From Aureimonas sp. AU12 (GTDB lineage: Bacteria; Pseudomonadota; Alphaproteobacteria; Rhizobiales; Rhizobiaceae), in contig NZ_BBWH01000020.1 of assembly GCF_001463705.1 (NCBI RefSeq), positions 62,001 through 126,000 of the forward strand: DNA of 64,000 bases, given 5' to 3'. Position 1 is the first letter of the stretch. Every line of letters starts with the position of its first letter. The translations under genes and the position numbers were made by a program. Of the stretch, positions 26,106 through 35,301 are shown one piece after another. The notes beneath the pieces are model-generated. The model was given only the letters and a program-made list of their open reading frames with translations, was not told the DNA's origin and did not search any database.

Positions 26106-27155
26106 ATGATCGCGAACCTGCAGACCCTGCGCGGGATCGCGGCATTTCTGGTGGTGCTGTTCCACGTGACCGACAGCGCCGGGCGCCTCGGGGCCGATGC
26201 GGTGCTGCCGGCCTTTCCGGCGGGCGCGGGCGGCGTCGATCTCTTCTTCGTCATCTCCGGCTTCATCATCTGGACCACGACGCGTGGGATCCGGGCGCCG
26301 ACGCCGGGCGGCTTTCTCCTGCGCCGTCTCGTGCGGGTGGTGCCGCTCTACTGGCTGCTGACGCTTCTCCTCGCCAATGTCGCGATCCTGCGCCCCGACC
26401 TTCTCGGCGCCACCGTGATCGAGCTTCGCCACTTCCTCGCCTCGCTCGTCTTCCTGCCCTGGCCGCACCCGACCTTCGGCCTCTACAACCCGTTTCTCGT
26501 GGTGGGCTGGACGTTGAACTACGAGATGGCCTTCTACGGCCTCTTCGCGCTCGTTCTCCTCCTGCCGGAGCGGCGGCATCTCGGGGCGGCGATCGTCGCG
26601 CTCGTCGCGCTGGTCGTGACCGGCCGTCTGGTGCGCCCGGAGGGCATCGCCGGCTTCTACAGCGATCCGATCGTGCTCGAATTCGCGCTGGGTCTGGCGG
26701 TCGGCGGGTTCTACACGGCCGGTGCCCGGATCGGCGCGGGGGCCAGCGCGGCGGCGGCGCTCTGCGGGGCGGCGCTCCTGCTTCTCGGGCCGCTTCTCGG
26801 CCCGCCGGAGGCGCGGGTGCTGACGGCCGGGCTGCCGGCGGCGATGCTCGTGGCGGGCGCGGTGTTCTTCGAGCGGGCGCGCGGACCGCTGCGGATACCC
26901 GGCCTCGCCCGGCTCGGCGACGCCTCCTATTCGCTGTATCTCACGCATCTGTTGACGCTGCCGCTGGTGCAGATCGTCTGGCGCAAGACCATGCCGGCGG
27001 CTGCGGGCGCGTCTGCGTTCGGGTTCGTCGCGGCGGCGGTGATCGCCTGCATCGGCGTCGCCATCCTCTGCCACAGGCTAGCGGAACGCCCGCTCGCCGC
27101 GTTGCTGCGCCCGCGCCGGGCGCGCGTGTCACAGAGGGCGGGCGTCGCGGCCTGA
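26106..27155 (+). CDS. Acyltransferase 3 family membrane protein
   Basis: The 349-residue integral membrane protein has about ten hydrophobic helices. It starts MIANLQTLRGIAAFLVVLFH, with the family pair Arg9 and His20 (R-x10-H). It should transfer acyl groups onto a sugar or polysaccharide on the cytoplasmic face of the inner membrane. The acceptor is not predictable. No polysaccharide biosynthesis genes lie nearby. It converges with the tctA stop, which is only three bases away. Confidence 0.88.
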   Translation: MIANLQTLRGIAAFLVVLFHVTDSAGRLGADAVLPAFPAGAGGVDLFFVISGFIIWTTTRGIRAPTPGGFLLRRLVRVVPLYWLLTLLLANVAILRPDLLGATVIELRHFLASLVFLPWPHPTFGLYNPFLVVGWTLNYEMAFYGLFALVLLLPERRHLGAAIVALVALVVTGRLVRPEGIAGFYSDPIVLEFALGLAVGGFYTAGARIGAGASAAAALCGAALLLLGPLLGPPEARVLTAGLPAAMLVAGAVFFERARGPLRIPGLARLGDASYSLYLTHLLTLPLVQIVWRKTMPAAAGASAFGFVAAAVIACIGVAILCHRLAERPLAALLRPRRARVSQRAGVAA

Positions 27156-27158
27156 GGC

Positions 27159-28664
27159 TCAGTCCTCCTCGACGAAGACGGCCTTGCGCTTGCGCCGTAT
27201 GCTCGGAAGCGCGGCGGCGATGACGGCGGCCAGACCCAGCGCCAGCAGCGTCGCCGAGATCGGACGCGTGACGAAGATCGACGGATCGCCGCGCGAGATG
27301 ATCATGGCGCGGCGCAGGTGCTCTTCCAGCAGCGGCCCGAGCACGAAGCCGAGCAGCAGCGGCGCCGGCTCGCAGCCGAGACGGATGAGCACGTAGCCGA
27401 GCACGCCGAAGACGCCGATCGCGTAGACGTCGAACGGATTGTTGTTGATCGAGTAGCAGCCGATCGCGGCGAAGAGCACGATGGCGGGAAACAGCACCCG
27501 GTAGGGGATGGTCAGCATCTTCACCCAGAGCCCGATGAGCGGCAGGTTGAGGATGACGAGGAGGACGTTGCCGATCCACATCGAGGCGATGATGCCCCAG
27601 AAGAGGGCGGGCTGCGTGTTGATGACGTTCGGCCCCGGCGTGATGCCCTGCAGGATGAAGGCGCCGACGATGAGCGCCATCACCGGATGGGCGGGGATGC
27701 CGAGGGTGAGCAGCGGGATGAAGGAGGTCTGCGCCGCCGCGTTGTTGGCGCTTTCCGGCCCCGCGACGCCCTCGATGGCCCCATGGCCGAACTCTTGCGG
27801 GTTCTTCGAGAGGTTCTTCTCCAGCGAGTAGGAGGCGAAGGACGAGAGGACGTGGCCGCCGCCCGGCAGGACGCCGAGGATCGAGCCGAGGATCGTGCCG
27901 CGCACCACGGGCGCGGCGATGCGCTTGAAGTCTTCCTTCGTGAGCCAGAGGTTGGTGACCTTCTTCACCATGACCTCGCGGTCGTTCTCGTTCTCGAGAT
28001 TGCGGAAGATCTCGGCGACGCCGAAGACGCCCACCGCGATCGAGACGAAGTTGATGCCCTGGTAGAGCTCCAGCCGGTCGAAGGTGAAGCGCGGCGTGCC
28101 GGTGTAGATGTCCTGGCCGACCGTGCCGAGCAGCAGGCCGAGGCAGATCATCGCCAGAGCCTTCGCCACCGAGCCGTGGGCGAGCGAGATCGAGACGAGG
28201 AGGCCGAGCACGATGAGGGCGAAATATTCGGGCGCGCCGAACTGCAGCGCGACGCGGGCAAGCGGGGGCGCGGCGACCGCGAGCAGCATCGTCGCCACCG
28301 ACCCGGCGAAGAAGGAGCCGAGCGCGGCGGTGGCGAGCGCCGGTCCGGCGCGGCCCTTGCGCGCCATCTGGTAGCCGTCGATCGCGGTGACGGCGGAGGA
28401 GGATTCGCCGGGCAGGTTGATCAGGATGGCGGTGGTGGAGCCGCCGTACTGCGCGCCGTAATAGATGCCCGAGAGCATGATGAGAGAGGTGACGGGCGCG
28501 AAGGTGAAGGTGATCGGCAGCAGCATGGCGATCGTCGCGGTCGGGCCGATACCGGGCAGGACGCCGACGAGCGTGCCGAGCAGCACGCCGACGAAGCACC
28601 AGAAGAGGTTCGTCACCGTGAAGGCAGTCTCGAAGCCGAGGGCGAGATTGGAGAGGAGATCCAT
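27159..28664 (-). CDS. tctA: Tripartite tricarboxylate transporter, large membrane subunit
   Basis: The 501-residue protein has many transmembrane helices. Its TctA-specific segment YGGSTTAILINLPGESSS lies near residue 72, followed by DGYQMARKGRAGPAL. With TctB and the periplasmic TctC-type binding protein it imports an organic acid using an ion gradient. It is the last gene of the tctC-tctB-tctA unit; tctB ends 12 bases upstream. A sensor kinase pair such as TctDE is not present in the window, and the substrate is unknown. Confidence 0.93.
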   Translation of the reverse strand: MDLLSNLALGFETAFTVTNLFWCFVGVLLGTLVGVLPGIGPTATIAMLLPITFTFAPVTSLIMLSGIYYGAQYGGSTTAILINLPGESSSAVTAIDGYQMARKGRAGPALATAALGSFFAGSVATMLLAVAAPPLARVALQFGAPEYFALIVLGLLVSISLAHGSVAKALAMICLGLLLGTVGQDIYTGTPRFTFDRLELYQGINFVSIAVGVFGVAEIFRNLENENDREVMVKKVTNLWLTKEDFKRIAAPVVRGTILGSILGVLPGGGHVLSSFASYSLEKNLSKNPQEFGHGAIEGVAGPESANNAAAQTSFIPLLTLGIPAHPVMALIVGAFILQGITPGPNVINTQPALFWGIIASMWIGNVLLVILNLPLIGLWVKMLTIPYRVLFPAIVLFAAIGCYSINNNPFDVYAIGVFGVLGYVLIRLGCEPAPLLLGFVLGPLLEEHLRRAMIISRGDPSIFVTRPISATLLALGLAAVIAAALPSIRRKRKAVFVEED

Positions 28665-28676
28665 CGGAGCCGCCCG

Positions 28677-29180
28677 TCAGAAGGAGAAGAGGGAGCCGAA
28701 GGTCGGCAGCGAGACGTTCAGCCCGACCTTGAAGATCAGCCAGCAGAGCGCCGCCAGACACAGCGCGATGGCGAGCGCGGCCAGCGGCGAGTTCTTCGCC
28801 GAGGCGAGCGCCACCATGAAGGTGCAGACGACGACCACGGGCACGAGGCCGAGCGCGGTGCCGAACTCGCCGAAGACGGCGAGCGCGGCGCAGACCAGCA
28901 CGAGGCCCTTCCAGGCGATTGGCGAGGGGGTGATCGTCTCGTGGCGCTTGAGGCTGGTGACGAGCACGACCGCGCCGAAGACCGCGAGCAGCACCGCGAG
29001 GAAGAGCGGCATGAAGCCCGGTCCCATCCGCAGCGCCGAGCCGAGCGGATAGGTGGACGCCTCCAGCCCGAAGGCGATCGCGATGGCGATGAAGATCGCC
29101 CCCGCGATCACGTCGCGCCGCGAGCGCACGTCGCCGGGCTTGTCCCCGGTGCCGCCGATGGTCTCTCCGGTTCCCTGCAT
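28677..29180 (-). CDS. tctB: Tripartite tricarboxylate transporter, small membrane subunit
   Basis: The 167-residue small subunit has four predicted hydrophobic segments (for example DVIAGAIFIAIAIAFGLEA near the start). The start at 29180 is chosen because a strong GGGAGGGG site lies just upstream. An earlier ATG at 29204 has no ribosome site and would place that site inside the gene. It sits between tctC and tctA in a typical unit. Confidence 0.88.
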   Translation of the reverse strand: MQGTGETIGGTGDKPGDVRSRRDVIAGAIFIAIAIAFGLEASTYPLGSALRMGPGFMPLFLAVLLAVFGAVVLVTSLKRHETITPSPIAWKGLVLVCAALAVFGEFGTALGLVPVVVVCTFMVALASAKNSPLAALAIALCLAALCWLIFKVGLNVSLPTFGSLFSF

Positions 29181-29316
29181 CCCCTGACCCCTCCCAAAGC
29201 TCATTCACGCTGCGGATGGCCGACGCCGAGCCGCGGCCCCGCCGGCGGGCGGGGTCGCGGATACGTCGGTTCGCGAGAGCCGCGACGGCGCGAAAAGCCG
29301 CGCGGCGTCTGGTTCT

Positions 29317-30300
29317 TCAGTCGGCGTAGGTGCCGGCGGCCTGGATGATCGGGCGCCAGAGCTCGATCTGCGAGGTCAGTTCCGCGGTGAGTGCGGCCGG
29401 CGTCGCCTGATCCATCGGCACCGGCGCGGTGCCGAGTTCGGCGAAGCGCGAGACGACGGTGGCGTTCGCCAGCGCCTTCTGGAGCGCGGCCTCGAGCTTG
29501 GCGGTGATCGCCGGGTCGGTGCCGGCCGGGGCATAGAGGCCGTGCCATACGCCGATCTGCAGCTTGTCGAGGCCGACTTCCGTCGTGGTCGGCAGATCCG
29601 GCAGCGAGGCGACGCGGGTCGGCGTCGTCACCGCATAGGCCTTCACTTCGCCGGCCTTGATCTGGTTGGTGGTGTTGGTCGTCTGGTCGCAGAGGAGATC
29701 GACCTGGCCGCCGATGATGTCGGTCATCGCCGGAGCGGCGCCCTGGTACGGCACGGTGATCATCTGGACGCCGGCCGCTTCCTGCAGCAGCATGCCGCAG
29801 AGATGCGAGGCCGAGCCGATGCCGGCATGGGCGTAGGTCGTGTCGGCGCCCTTCTCCTTCAGATAGGCGAGGAGCGCGGCGGCGTCGGCCGGCTCGAAGT
29901 CCTTGCGCGCGACGATCGTCATCGGCACGGAGGTGACGAGGCCGATCGGGGCGAAGGCCTTCAGCGGATCGAAGGCGAGGTTGCGGTAGAGGGTCGGCGC
30001 GGTGGACATGCCGATATGGTGGAGGAGCAGCGTGTAGCCATCGGGCTTGGCGTTCGCCACCTGGCCCGCGCCGAGCGTGCCGCCGGCACCGCCGACATTC
30101 TGCACGAGCACCTGCTGGCCCAGTTCGGTGGACATGACCTGCGCCACGAGGCGCGCCACCGTGTCGGTCGGGCCGCCCGCGGAGAAGGGCACCACCATCG
30201 TGATCGGCTGCGTCGGGTAGTCGGCCTGTGCGAGGGCGGGCGAGGCGAGCGCCGCGAGGGCGCCCAGCGAGGCCAGGAGCCCCTTCAGGATGTTCGACAT
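29317..30300 (-). CDS. tctC: Tripartite tricarboxylate transporter, periplasmic binding protein
   Basis: The 327-residue protein has a classical signal peptide (about residues 1-24, ending ALASPALA before QADYP). It carries the BugT/TctC family pattern PITMVVPFSAGGPTDTVARL, then [22 protein letters not shown] precedes the ATG, an excellent ribosome site. It captures an organic acid in the periplasm for TctBA. Such proteins bind varied dicarboxylates or aromatic acids, so the name gives only the family. Confidence 0.92.
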   Translation of the reverse strand: MSNILKGLLASLGALAALASPALAQADYPTQPITMVVPFSAGGPTDTVARLVAQVMSTELGQQVLVQNVGGAGGTLGAGQVANAKPDGYTLLLHHIGMSTAPTLYRNLAFDPLKAFAPIGLVTSVPMTIVARKDFEPADAAALLAYLKEKGADTTYAHAGIGSASHLCGMLLQEAAGVQMITVPYQGAAPAMTDIIGGQVDLLCDQTTNTTNQIKAGEVKAYAVTTPTRVASLPDLPTTTEVGLDKLQIGVWHGLYAPAGTDPAITAKLEAALQKALANATVVSRFAELGTAPVPMDQATPAALTAELTSQIELWRPIIQAAGTYAD

Positions 30301-30647
30301 GGTTCCTCCCAGAAATGTCGGCGCCCACAAGACACGGGCCGTGCGGCTTTTGCATAGCATCGCGAGAGGCTTGTCCAGCCTGTGGCAGCAGATGGGCCGA
30401 TCTAAATTTTTAAGGCGAGGTAACTCGCTCCTTGTCTGACTTTTGATCGGCGGATGCGCGAAAACTGTTCTGACGCGATATTGTACACGGCGGGGACCGG
30501 CTGACCGGAACATCGGCACAGGTCAGATCTTCGAGCAGAAGCTTATTGCATCGCGATATCACGAAGACGTGTATACATGGTCGCCGATGGGACGCAGCGC
30601 GAAGGGCCTTGGGCGGTGGCCGAAAAAGGCGCGGCGGTGGTACCGGC
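30301..30647. other. Gap between ada and tctC
   Basis: About 350 bases without a gene. It holds the tctC promoter region, which is locally AT-rich around 30409-30418 on either strand. A small stem GCGAG/CTCGC lies near 30414-30427. No operator could be assigned. Confidence 0.4.
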
Positions 30648-31700
30648 TCAGCCCGCGATGCGTCGCTCGTGTTCGATCAGCCAGCGCTTTCGCCAGAGAC
30701 CGCCGCCATAGCCGGTCAGCGCGCCATCGACCCCGATCACCCGGTGGCAGGGCACGAGGATGGCGATCGGGTTGGCGCCGTTGGCGCGGGCGACGGCCCG
30801 CACCGCCTCGGGTCGGCCGATGGCAATGGCGACCTCGCGGTAGGAGCGCGTTCGCCCTGCCGGGATGGCGCGCAGCGCCTGCCAGACCTCGCGCGTGAAG
30901 GGGGTGCCCTCGGCGGCCAGCGCGACGCGGAACGGATCGGCCTCGCCGGCGAAGTAGAGGGCGAGTTCCGCCTCCACCGCGTCGATCGGGGCGGCGCGGC
31001 CGAAGCCGATGGCCGACCGCGTTCCACGGCGAAGGCGCAGCAGCTCGCCCGGCAGCGCCTTGCGATCGAGAAATTCGAGGAGATGCAGGGCGTGGCGGTC
31101 GGCGACCGCGAGCATGGCGCCGAGCGGGGTCTCGATCCAGTCGGCCTTCAGGAGATCGCGTCCGCGAAGCTTCGCCGGATTGTCCTCGACGAGCCGCGCG
31201 ACGGCCTCGCGAAAGCCGCTGCCCGAATCGTATCCCGCCTCCATCTGCGCCTCGATGACGCTGGCGCCCTCCGTCAGCCGGTCGATCCCGAGCCCGGTGC
31301 GGCGCAGGCGCGCAAGGTCCAGAAAGGTCATCCCGACATGGCGCTTGAAGGCGCGGCGCACGGTGGAGGGGTCGAGGCCCATCACGGCAAGATCCGCCTC
31401 GCGCCAGAGCCGGTCCGGCGCTTCGTCGAGCCGCGTCATCAGCGCGTCGACGAGGGGCTCGCGCGCCCGCATCCGGTCGAGCGGGCGGCAGCGCCGGCAG
31501 GGGCGGAAGCCCGCTTCGAGGCATGCACTCGCGGTGTCGAAGAAGCGCGTGTTCCGGCGCAGCGGCTTGCGAGCGGGACAGGTGAGGCGGCAGAAGATGC
31601 CGGTGGTGACGACGCCGACGAAGGCATGGCCGTCGAAGGCGGGATCGCGCGCCAGGAGCGCGGCGTAGAGGGTGTCGGGATCGGGCAGGACGCTCAGCAT
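30648..31700 (-). CDS. ada: Bifunctional DNA repair methyltransferase and transcriptional activator Ada
   Basis: About 350 residues from ATG 31700 (MLSVLPDPDTLYAALL). The N-terminal zinc and methyl-phosphotriester domain has Cys37, Cys41, Cys68 and Cys71. An AraC-type helix-turn-helix follows. The C-terminal alkylguanine transferase domain has the active-site PCHRV (Cys near residue 318). It removes methyl groups from DNA and, once methylated, activates its own regulon. It is transcribed alone. No alkB or aidB is adjacent. Confidence 0.94.
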   Translation of the reverse strand: MLSVLPDPDTLYAALLARDPAFDGHAFVGVVTTGIFCRLTCPARKPLRRNTRFFDTASACLEAGFRPCRRCRPLDRMRAREPLVDALMTRLDEAPDRLWREADLAVMGLDPSTVRRAFKRHVGMTFLDLARLRRTGLGIDRLTEGASVIEAQMEAGYDSGSGFREAVARLVEDNPAKLRGRDLLKADWIETPLGAMLAVADRHALHLLEFLDRKALPGELLRLRRGTRSAIGFGRAAPIDAVEAELALYFAGEADPFRVALAAEGTPFTREVWQALRAIPAGRTRSYREVAIAIGRPEAVRAVARANGANPIAILVPCHRVIGVDGALTGYGGGLWRKRWLIEHERRIAG

Positions 31701-32392
31701 GGCTCGCAGTCTAGCGCGGGATCGCGCGGTGCGCCGCCAGGAACCGGGCGTTGATTTTTTGGGCGGCGTTTGCTGCGGCACGGATGCGCTGGCCTTGCGC
31801 ACGAGCCCCGGTCTCGAACCCCGGCATGGTCTTTGCCTTCGGGCCGGGGCGCTCGTTCGCGCCCTTCCCGACACGCTCTGTCGAGGAGACTCCATGCGGA
31901 ACCGCGCGATCTCGGCGCAACGGTTTTCATGGCCAGTGAGCCGCAAGGCGGCGTCAGAGTTCATCTGCCGCCGGGCATCACGTGGCAGGGCGCTGAGATC
32001 GAGGTGGTGCGGTGTGATGGTCTTGCCGAGTCGCCAAGCGGGTGTCGAAGCCCCTGGCGCCGAGCGGTTCCAGGCATTCTCCCCGCCAGAAGATGGGCTG
32101 GCCGCAGGTTGGGCTGCAAGGGTTCGTCCGTGACGCGGGAGCGATGCTCGGTAGATGCGGCAAGGCGCGTCGCCTCCGATGCCGATGCCTTCACAGATGC
32201 CGGGCAAGGCGCGCGGTCTTGATCGGCTGCATCGAAGAATGATGCGTCCACTCCGGCGCACGCCCCGACGATCCCCGCGATTCACGCCTTCGGATCGGGT
32301 GCGGTCAAGCTCGTGAGGGCTGGCCCTTCGAGCGCCGGAAGAGGGATCCAACGGCAAGTTCCTGCGATCACGCGGGCACCCATTCTTGCTGC

Positions 32393-32430
32393 GATCGGAT
32401 CGGATCGGATCGGATCGGATCGGATCCGAT
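32393..32430. repeat. GATCG pentanucleotide microsatellite
   Basis: Six perfect GATCG units (32393-32422) are followed by GATCC and GAT. The run is in the gene-poor stretch and does not lie in a convincing reading frame. Pentanucleotide runs change length by slippage, so copy number may differ among strains. Confidence 0.85.
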
Positions 32431-32624
32431 GCGCCAGCAGCCGAAGGTCCTGCGTGCCAGCGTTTGGGGGTGAGGCGTGATCGACAACTTCGGGCCGTCT
32501 CCAGCGCAGCGGAAGGTCAAAGCCGAAGCAGGGCAACGCGAACCCAAGGCCCGACCGAACTCGAACCCTCGGTGATGAGAAATCCAACGCGGGACGATCC
32601 CCGATGATCGAAAGCCTGAAACGC

Positions 32625-32655
32625 AAAAACCCTGCGGCTCGCAAGAGCGCAGGGT
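32625..32655 (-). terminator. Rho-independent terminator, probably for cspA
   Basis: Read on the minus strand, a stem (32629-32655, arms ACCCTGCG..CTC and GAG..GCAGGGT with one bulge) ends in a TTTTT run (32625-32629). The nearest upstream gene on this strand is cspA, whose stop is about 160 bases away. Confidence 0.65.
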
Positions 32656-32787
32656 CCAGGCGATGACGGGGCCTTATTCAGGCCGGACCGTCAAACGTCG
32701 CATCAAAGCTTTGCTGCCAGTACATCCGTGGTCAGCATCGCTCGAGCGAATTTCTTGTATCAAGCCAGACTTGCGGGAGGCTTGCGG

Positions 32788-32805
32788 GAGGGCCCGAAGG
32801 CCCTC
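32788..32805 (-). terminator. Stable TTCG-loop hairpin after cspA
   Basis: A 7-bp GAGGGCC/GGCCCTC stem with a TTCG tetraloop (on the minus strand) starts eight bases after the cspA stop codon. There is no T-run, so it may protect the 3' end of the mRNA and not itself terminate transcription. Confidence 0.55.
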
Positions 32806-32812
32806 GCGGGGC

Positions 32813-33022
32813 TCAGAGAGCCTTGAGGTTGTCGGCCGACATCTTGCCGGTCTTGCGGTCGGAGACGAGCTCGTAAGAGACCTTCTGGCCGTCCTGCAGG
32901 TTGCTCATACCAGCGCGCTCGACGGCGCTAATGTGAACGAAGGCGTCCTGGCCGCCATTGTCCGGAGCGATGAAGCCGAAGCCCTTGTCCGCATTAAACC
33001 ACTTAACGGTTCCCGTAGCCAT
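32813..33022 (-). CDS. cspA: Cold-shock protein, CspA family
   Basis: The 69-residue protein is a single cold-shock domain. It has RNP1 KGFGFI near residue 13 and RNP2 DAFVHISA near residue 27, both complete. It binds single-stranded RNA and DNA and melts RNA structure. The 5' region up to about 33080 is AT-rich relative to its surroundings and may form the long leader typical of cold-inducible csp genes. The alphaproteobacterial ending ([21 protein letters not shown]) is standard. Confidence 0.95.
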   Translation of the reverse strand: MATGTVKWFNADKGFGFIAPDNGGQDAFVHISAVERAGMSNLQDGQKVSYELVSDRKTGKMSADNLKAL

Positions 33023-33277
33023 GGGATACCTTTCTACATATAATGTTCTATCAGGCTGCAGACTTGCGGCCCGTTGTCATCGAAGTGTCAGGAAGAAACG
33101 AGAAGAGCAGGCGCTGGCAATGAAGCAGCGCAGGGCCAAACTGTCCGGCCGTCTATCGACTGTCTCCATATGCTCCCTTCCCGCCGCGGATGCAAGGCGA
33201 CGCCCGCATTTTTTTGGCCCGCGGCTTCGACCGCCTCCCGCGGATCTGGCGATCGTCCGGGCCGGCGCTTGGACGGA

Positions 33278-33943
33278 TCAGGGTTTGGGAGCGCCCGCCT
33301 GCCGGTAGGGATCGGCGGCGGCGAAGGCCTCGATCGCCTCGCAGCGCGCCATGATGCGATCGACCGTCGGAATGCCCTCGACCTTGATGTCGAAGATCTT
33401 CGCCACGACGGGAATGCTGGCGAGGCAGATGTCGGCGATCCCGACGCTGTCGCCATGGCAGAAGGCGCCGGTCTCGGCCTCCGAGGCGAGGCGCTGCTCG
33501 ACGGCCTGGAGGCCCGTGGTGAACCACTGGATCTGCCAGCGCTTCCAGGCGGCATCGTCGAAGCCCGCCTCCTTCGTCAGGTAGCCGCGCACGCGCGGCG
33601 TGATCAGCGGGTGGGTGTCGCCGGCCAGCATCGCCGCGATCGAGCGCACCCGCGCCCGGCCGCGCGGATCGGCGGGCAGGAGCGGCGGGGAGGGGGCGAT
33701 CTCGTCGAGATATTCGAGGATCGCGGTCGACTGCGTCATCGGCGGATGACCGGGCTCGATGAGCGCCGGGATGGCGCCCATCGGGTTGATCTTGAGGAAC
33801 TCGGGGTCGCGCTGCTCGCCCTTGATGAGGTCGACCGTGTGCTCGGTGGCGGTGAGGCCCTTCAGCGCCAGCGCGACGCGCACCCGGTAGGTCGCGGAGG
33901 TCCGCCAGAAGGAATAGAGTTCGAACGTCGGGGTCTCGGTCAT
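33278..33943 (-). CDS. maiA: Zeta-class glutathione S-transferase, maleylacetoacetate isomerase-like
   Basis: About 221 residues from ATG 33943 (MTETPTFELYSFWRTSATYR). The N-terminal thioredoxin-like domain holds the zeta-class-like SFWRTSATYRVRVALALKG segment, and the cis-proline region is NPMGAIPALIEPG. Zeta GSTs isomerise maleylacetoacetate to fumarylacetoacetate in tyrosine breakdown. No fumarylacetoacetase or homogentisate dioxygenase gene is in the window, so the enzyme could also act on other maleyl compounds. An in-frame ATG further upstream adds a non-conserved extension. Confidence 0.82.
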   Translation of the reverse strand: MTETPTFELYSFWRTSATYRVRVALALKGLTATEHTVDLIKGEQRDPEFLKINPMGAIPALIEPGHPPMTQSTAILEYLDEIAPSPPLLPADPRGRARVRSIAAMLAGDTHPLITPRVRGYLTKEAGFDDAAWKRWQIQWFTTGLQAVEQRLASEAETGAFCHGDSVGIADICLASIPVVAKIFDIKVEGIPTVDRIMARCEAIEAFAAADPYRQAGAPKP

Positions 33944-34142
33944 GCCAGCGGTCTCCGGTCGTGTCCTGAGACGCCAACTAGCCGGGCCGCGCCCGCCGTC
34001 CAGAGGGCGAGGCACCGCGAGAGGGCCGGCCGTCGACCGTTGCGGGATGGCGCGGGGTCTGCGAGCCTCGGGCGCACTCGCTCAAAGCCGGCCGCAACGC
34101 CGGACCGCCCCCCGCCTTTGACTTCCAGCCGCCGGTCCGCCC

Positions 34143-35276
34143 ATGCTCGACTTCACCTTCCAGACCGCCCGCTCGCTTCTCTGTGCGCCCGGCGCCTCCG
34201 CGCGCATCGGCGAACTCACGGCAAACCTTCACTGCCGGCACGTCCTTCTCGTCTGCGATCCCGGCGTTCTGGGGGCCGGCCTGCCGGATCGAGCGCTGGC
34301 GGGGCTGGCGGCGGCCGGCATCGCGGTGACGGGTTTCACCGACGTGCGCGCCGACCCGCCGGAAGAGATCGTCGAGGCCGGCGTCGCGGCGGCCCGCGCG
34401 GCGGGGGTCGACGGGATCGTCGGGCTCGGCGGCGGCTCCTCGCTCGACGTCGCCAAGCTCGTCGCGCTGCTGGCGCCGGGGACCGAGCGGCTGGACGACA
34501 TCTACGGCGTCGGGCTCGCCAAGGGGCCGCGCCTGCCGCTGATCCTGGCGCCCACCACCGCCGGCACGGGATCGGAGGTGACGCCGATCGCCATCGTCAC
34601 CACGCGCTCGGGAGAGAAGCGCGGCGTCGTCTCGCCCCCGCTGCTGCCGGACTGGGCGGTCCTCGACGCCGACCTGACGCTGAAGCTGCCGCCGCACGTC
34701 AGCGCCGCGACGGGCATCGACGCGATGGTGCACGCGGTCGAGGCGATCACCTCGAAGCGGCTGCGCAACCCGGTCTCGGATGCGCTGGCGCGCGAGGCGC
34801 TGCGGCTGATCGGCGCCAACATCCGCACGGTCTGCCGCGACGGAGCGAACCGCTGGGCGCGCGAGGCGATGCTGCTCGGCTCGGCGCTGGCGGGCATGGC
34901 CTTCGCCAACGCGCCGGTCGCGGCCGTCCATGCGCTGGCCTACCCCGTCGGTGCGCGCTTCCACGTGCCGCACGGCCTGTCGAACGCCATGGTGCTGCCG
35001 GGCGTCCTCGCCTTCAACGCGCCCGCCGCCGCCGCCGACTATGCGGACATCGCGCAGATCCTCTTTCCCGAACATCCCGGCCGGTCGCTCGGTGAGAGCT
35101 TCGCGGCGCTCGCCGCCGAGATCGGGCTCGACATTCGCCTTCGCAGCGCCGGGATCACGGAGGCCGACCTGCCGGCCCTCGCCGAGGACGCCATGCGCCA
35201 GACGCGGCTCCTCGTGAACAATCCGCGAGAGATGAGCGAGGCCGACGCGCTCGCCATCTACCGCGCGGCGCTCTGA
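34143..35276 (+). CDS. Iron-containing alcohol dehydrogenase family protein
   Basis: The 377-residue protein contains the cofactor motif GGGSSLDVAK and the metal-site motifs ATGIDAMVHAVEA and VHALAYPVGARFHVPHG, whose Asp and His residues are all kept. It should reduce an aldehyde or ketone (or oxidise the alcohol) with NAD(P). The stop is 25 bases from the stop of the convergent DUF1537 kinase gene at the end of the apiose cluster. It may be a pathway accessory, for example handling a small aldehyde, or simply a neighbour. Maleylacetate reductase is a related alternative, but nearby aromatic genes are absent. Confidence 0.88.
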   Translation: MLDFTFQTARSLLCAPGASARIGELTANLHCRHVLLVCDPGVLGAGLPDRALAGLAAAGIAVTGFTDVRADPPEEIVEAGVAAARAAGVDGIVGLGGGSSLDVAKLVALLAPGTERLDDIYGVGLAKGPRLPLILAPTTAGTGSEVTPIAIVTTRSGEKRGVVSPPLLPDWAVLDADLTLKLPPHVSAATGIDAMVHAVEAITSKRLRNPVSDALAREALRLIGANIRTVCRDGANRWAREAMLLGSALAGMAFANAPVAAVHALAYPVGARFHVPHGLSNAMVLPGVLAFNAPAAAADYADIAQILFPEHPGRSLGESFAALAAEIGLDIRLRSAGITEADLPALAEDAMRQTRLLVNNPREMSEADALAIYRAAL

Positions 35277-35301
35277 ACCTAGTGACGATCCCGCTGCCGG
35301 C

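Larger units (their letters stand above)
31701..32812. other. 1.1-kb gene-poor stretch between ada and cspA
   Basis: No intact gene can be supported. Within it, a short plus-strand frame from 31929 begins MASEPQGGVRVHLPPGITW, which resembles the start of an AbrB/VapB-type antitoxin, but it degenerates after about 35 residues. The stretch also holds a GATCG microsatellite (32393-32430) and two hairpins that probably end the cspA transcript. Fragmented frames on both strands suggest decayed DNA. Confidence 0.5.

Noticed and set aside
32540-32590. Minus-strand GGTTCGAGTTC as the T-arm of a tRNA
   Set aside because: The flanking bases do not form T-stem, anticodon or acceptor stems.
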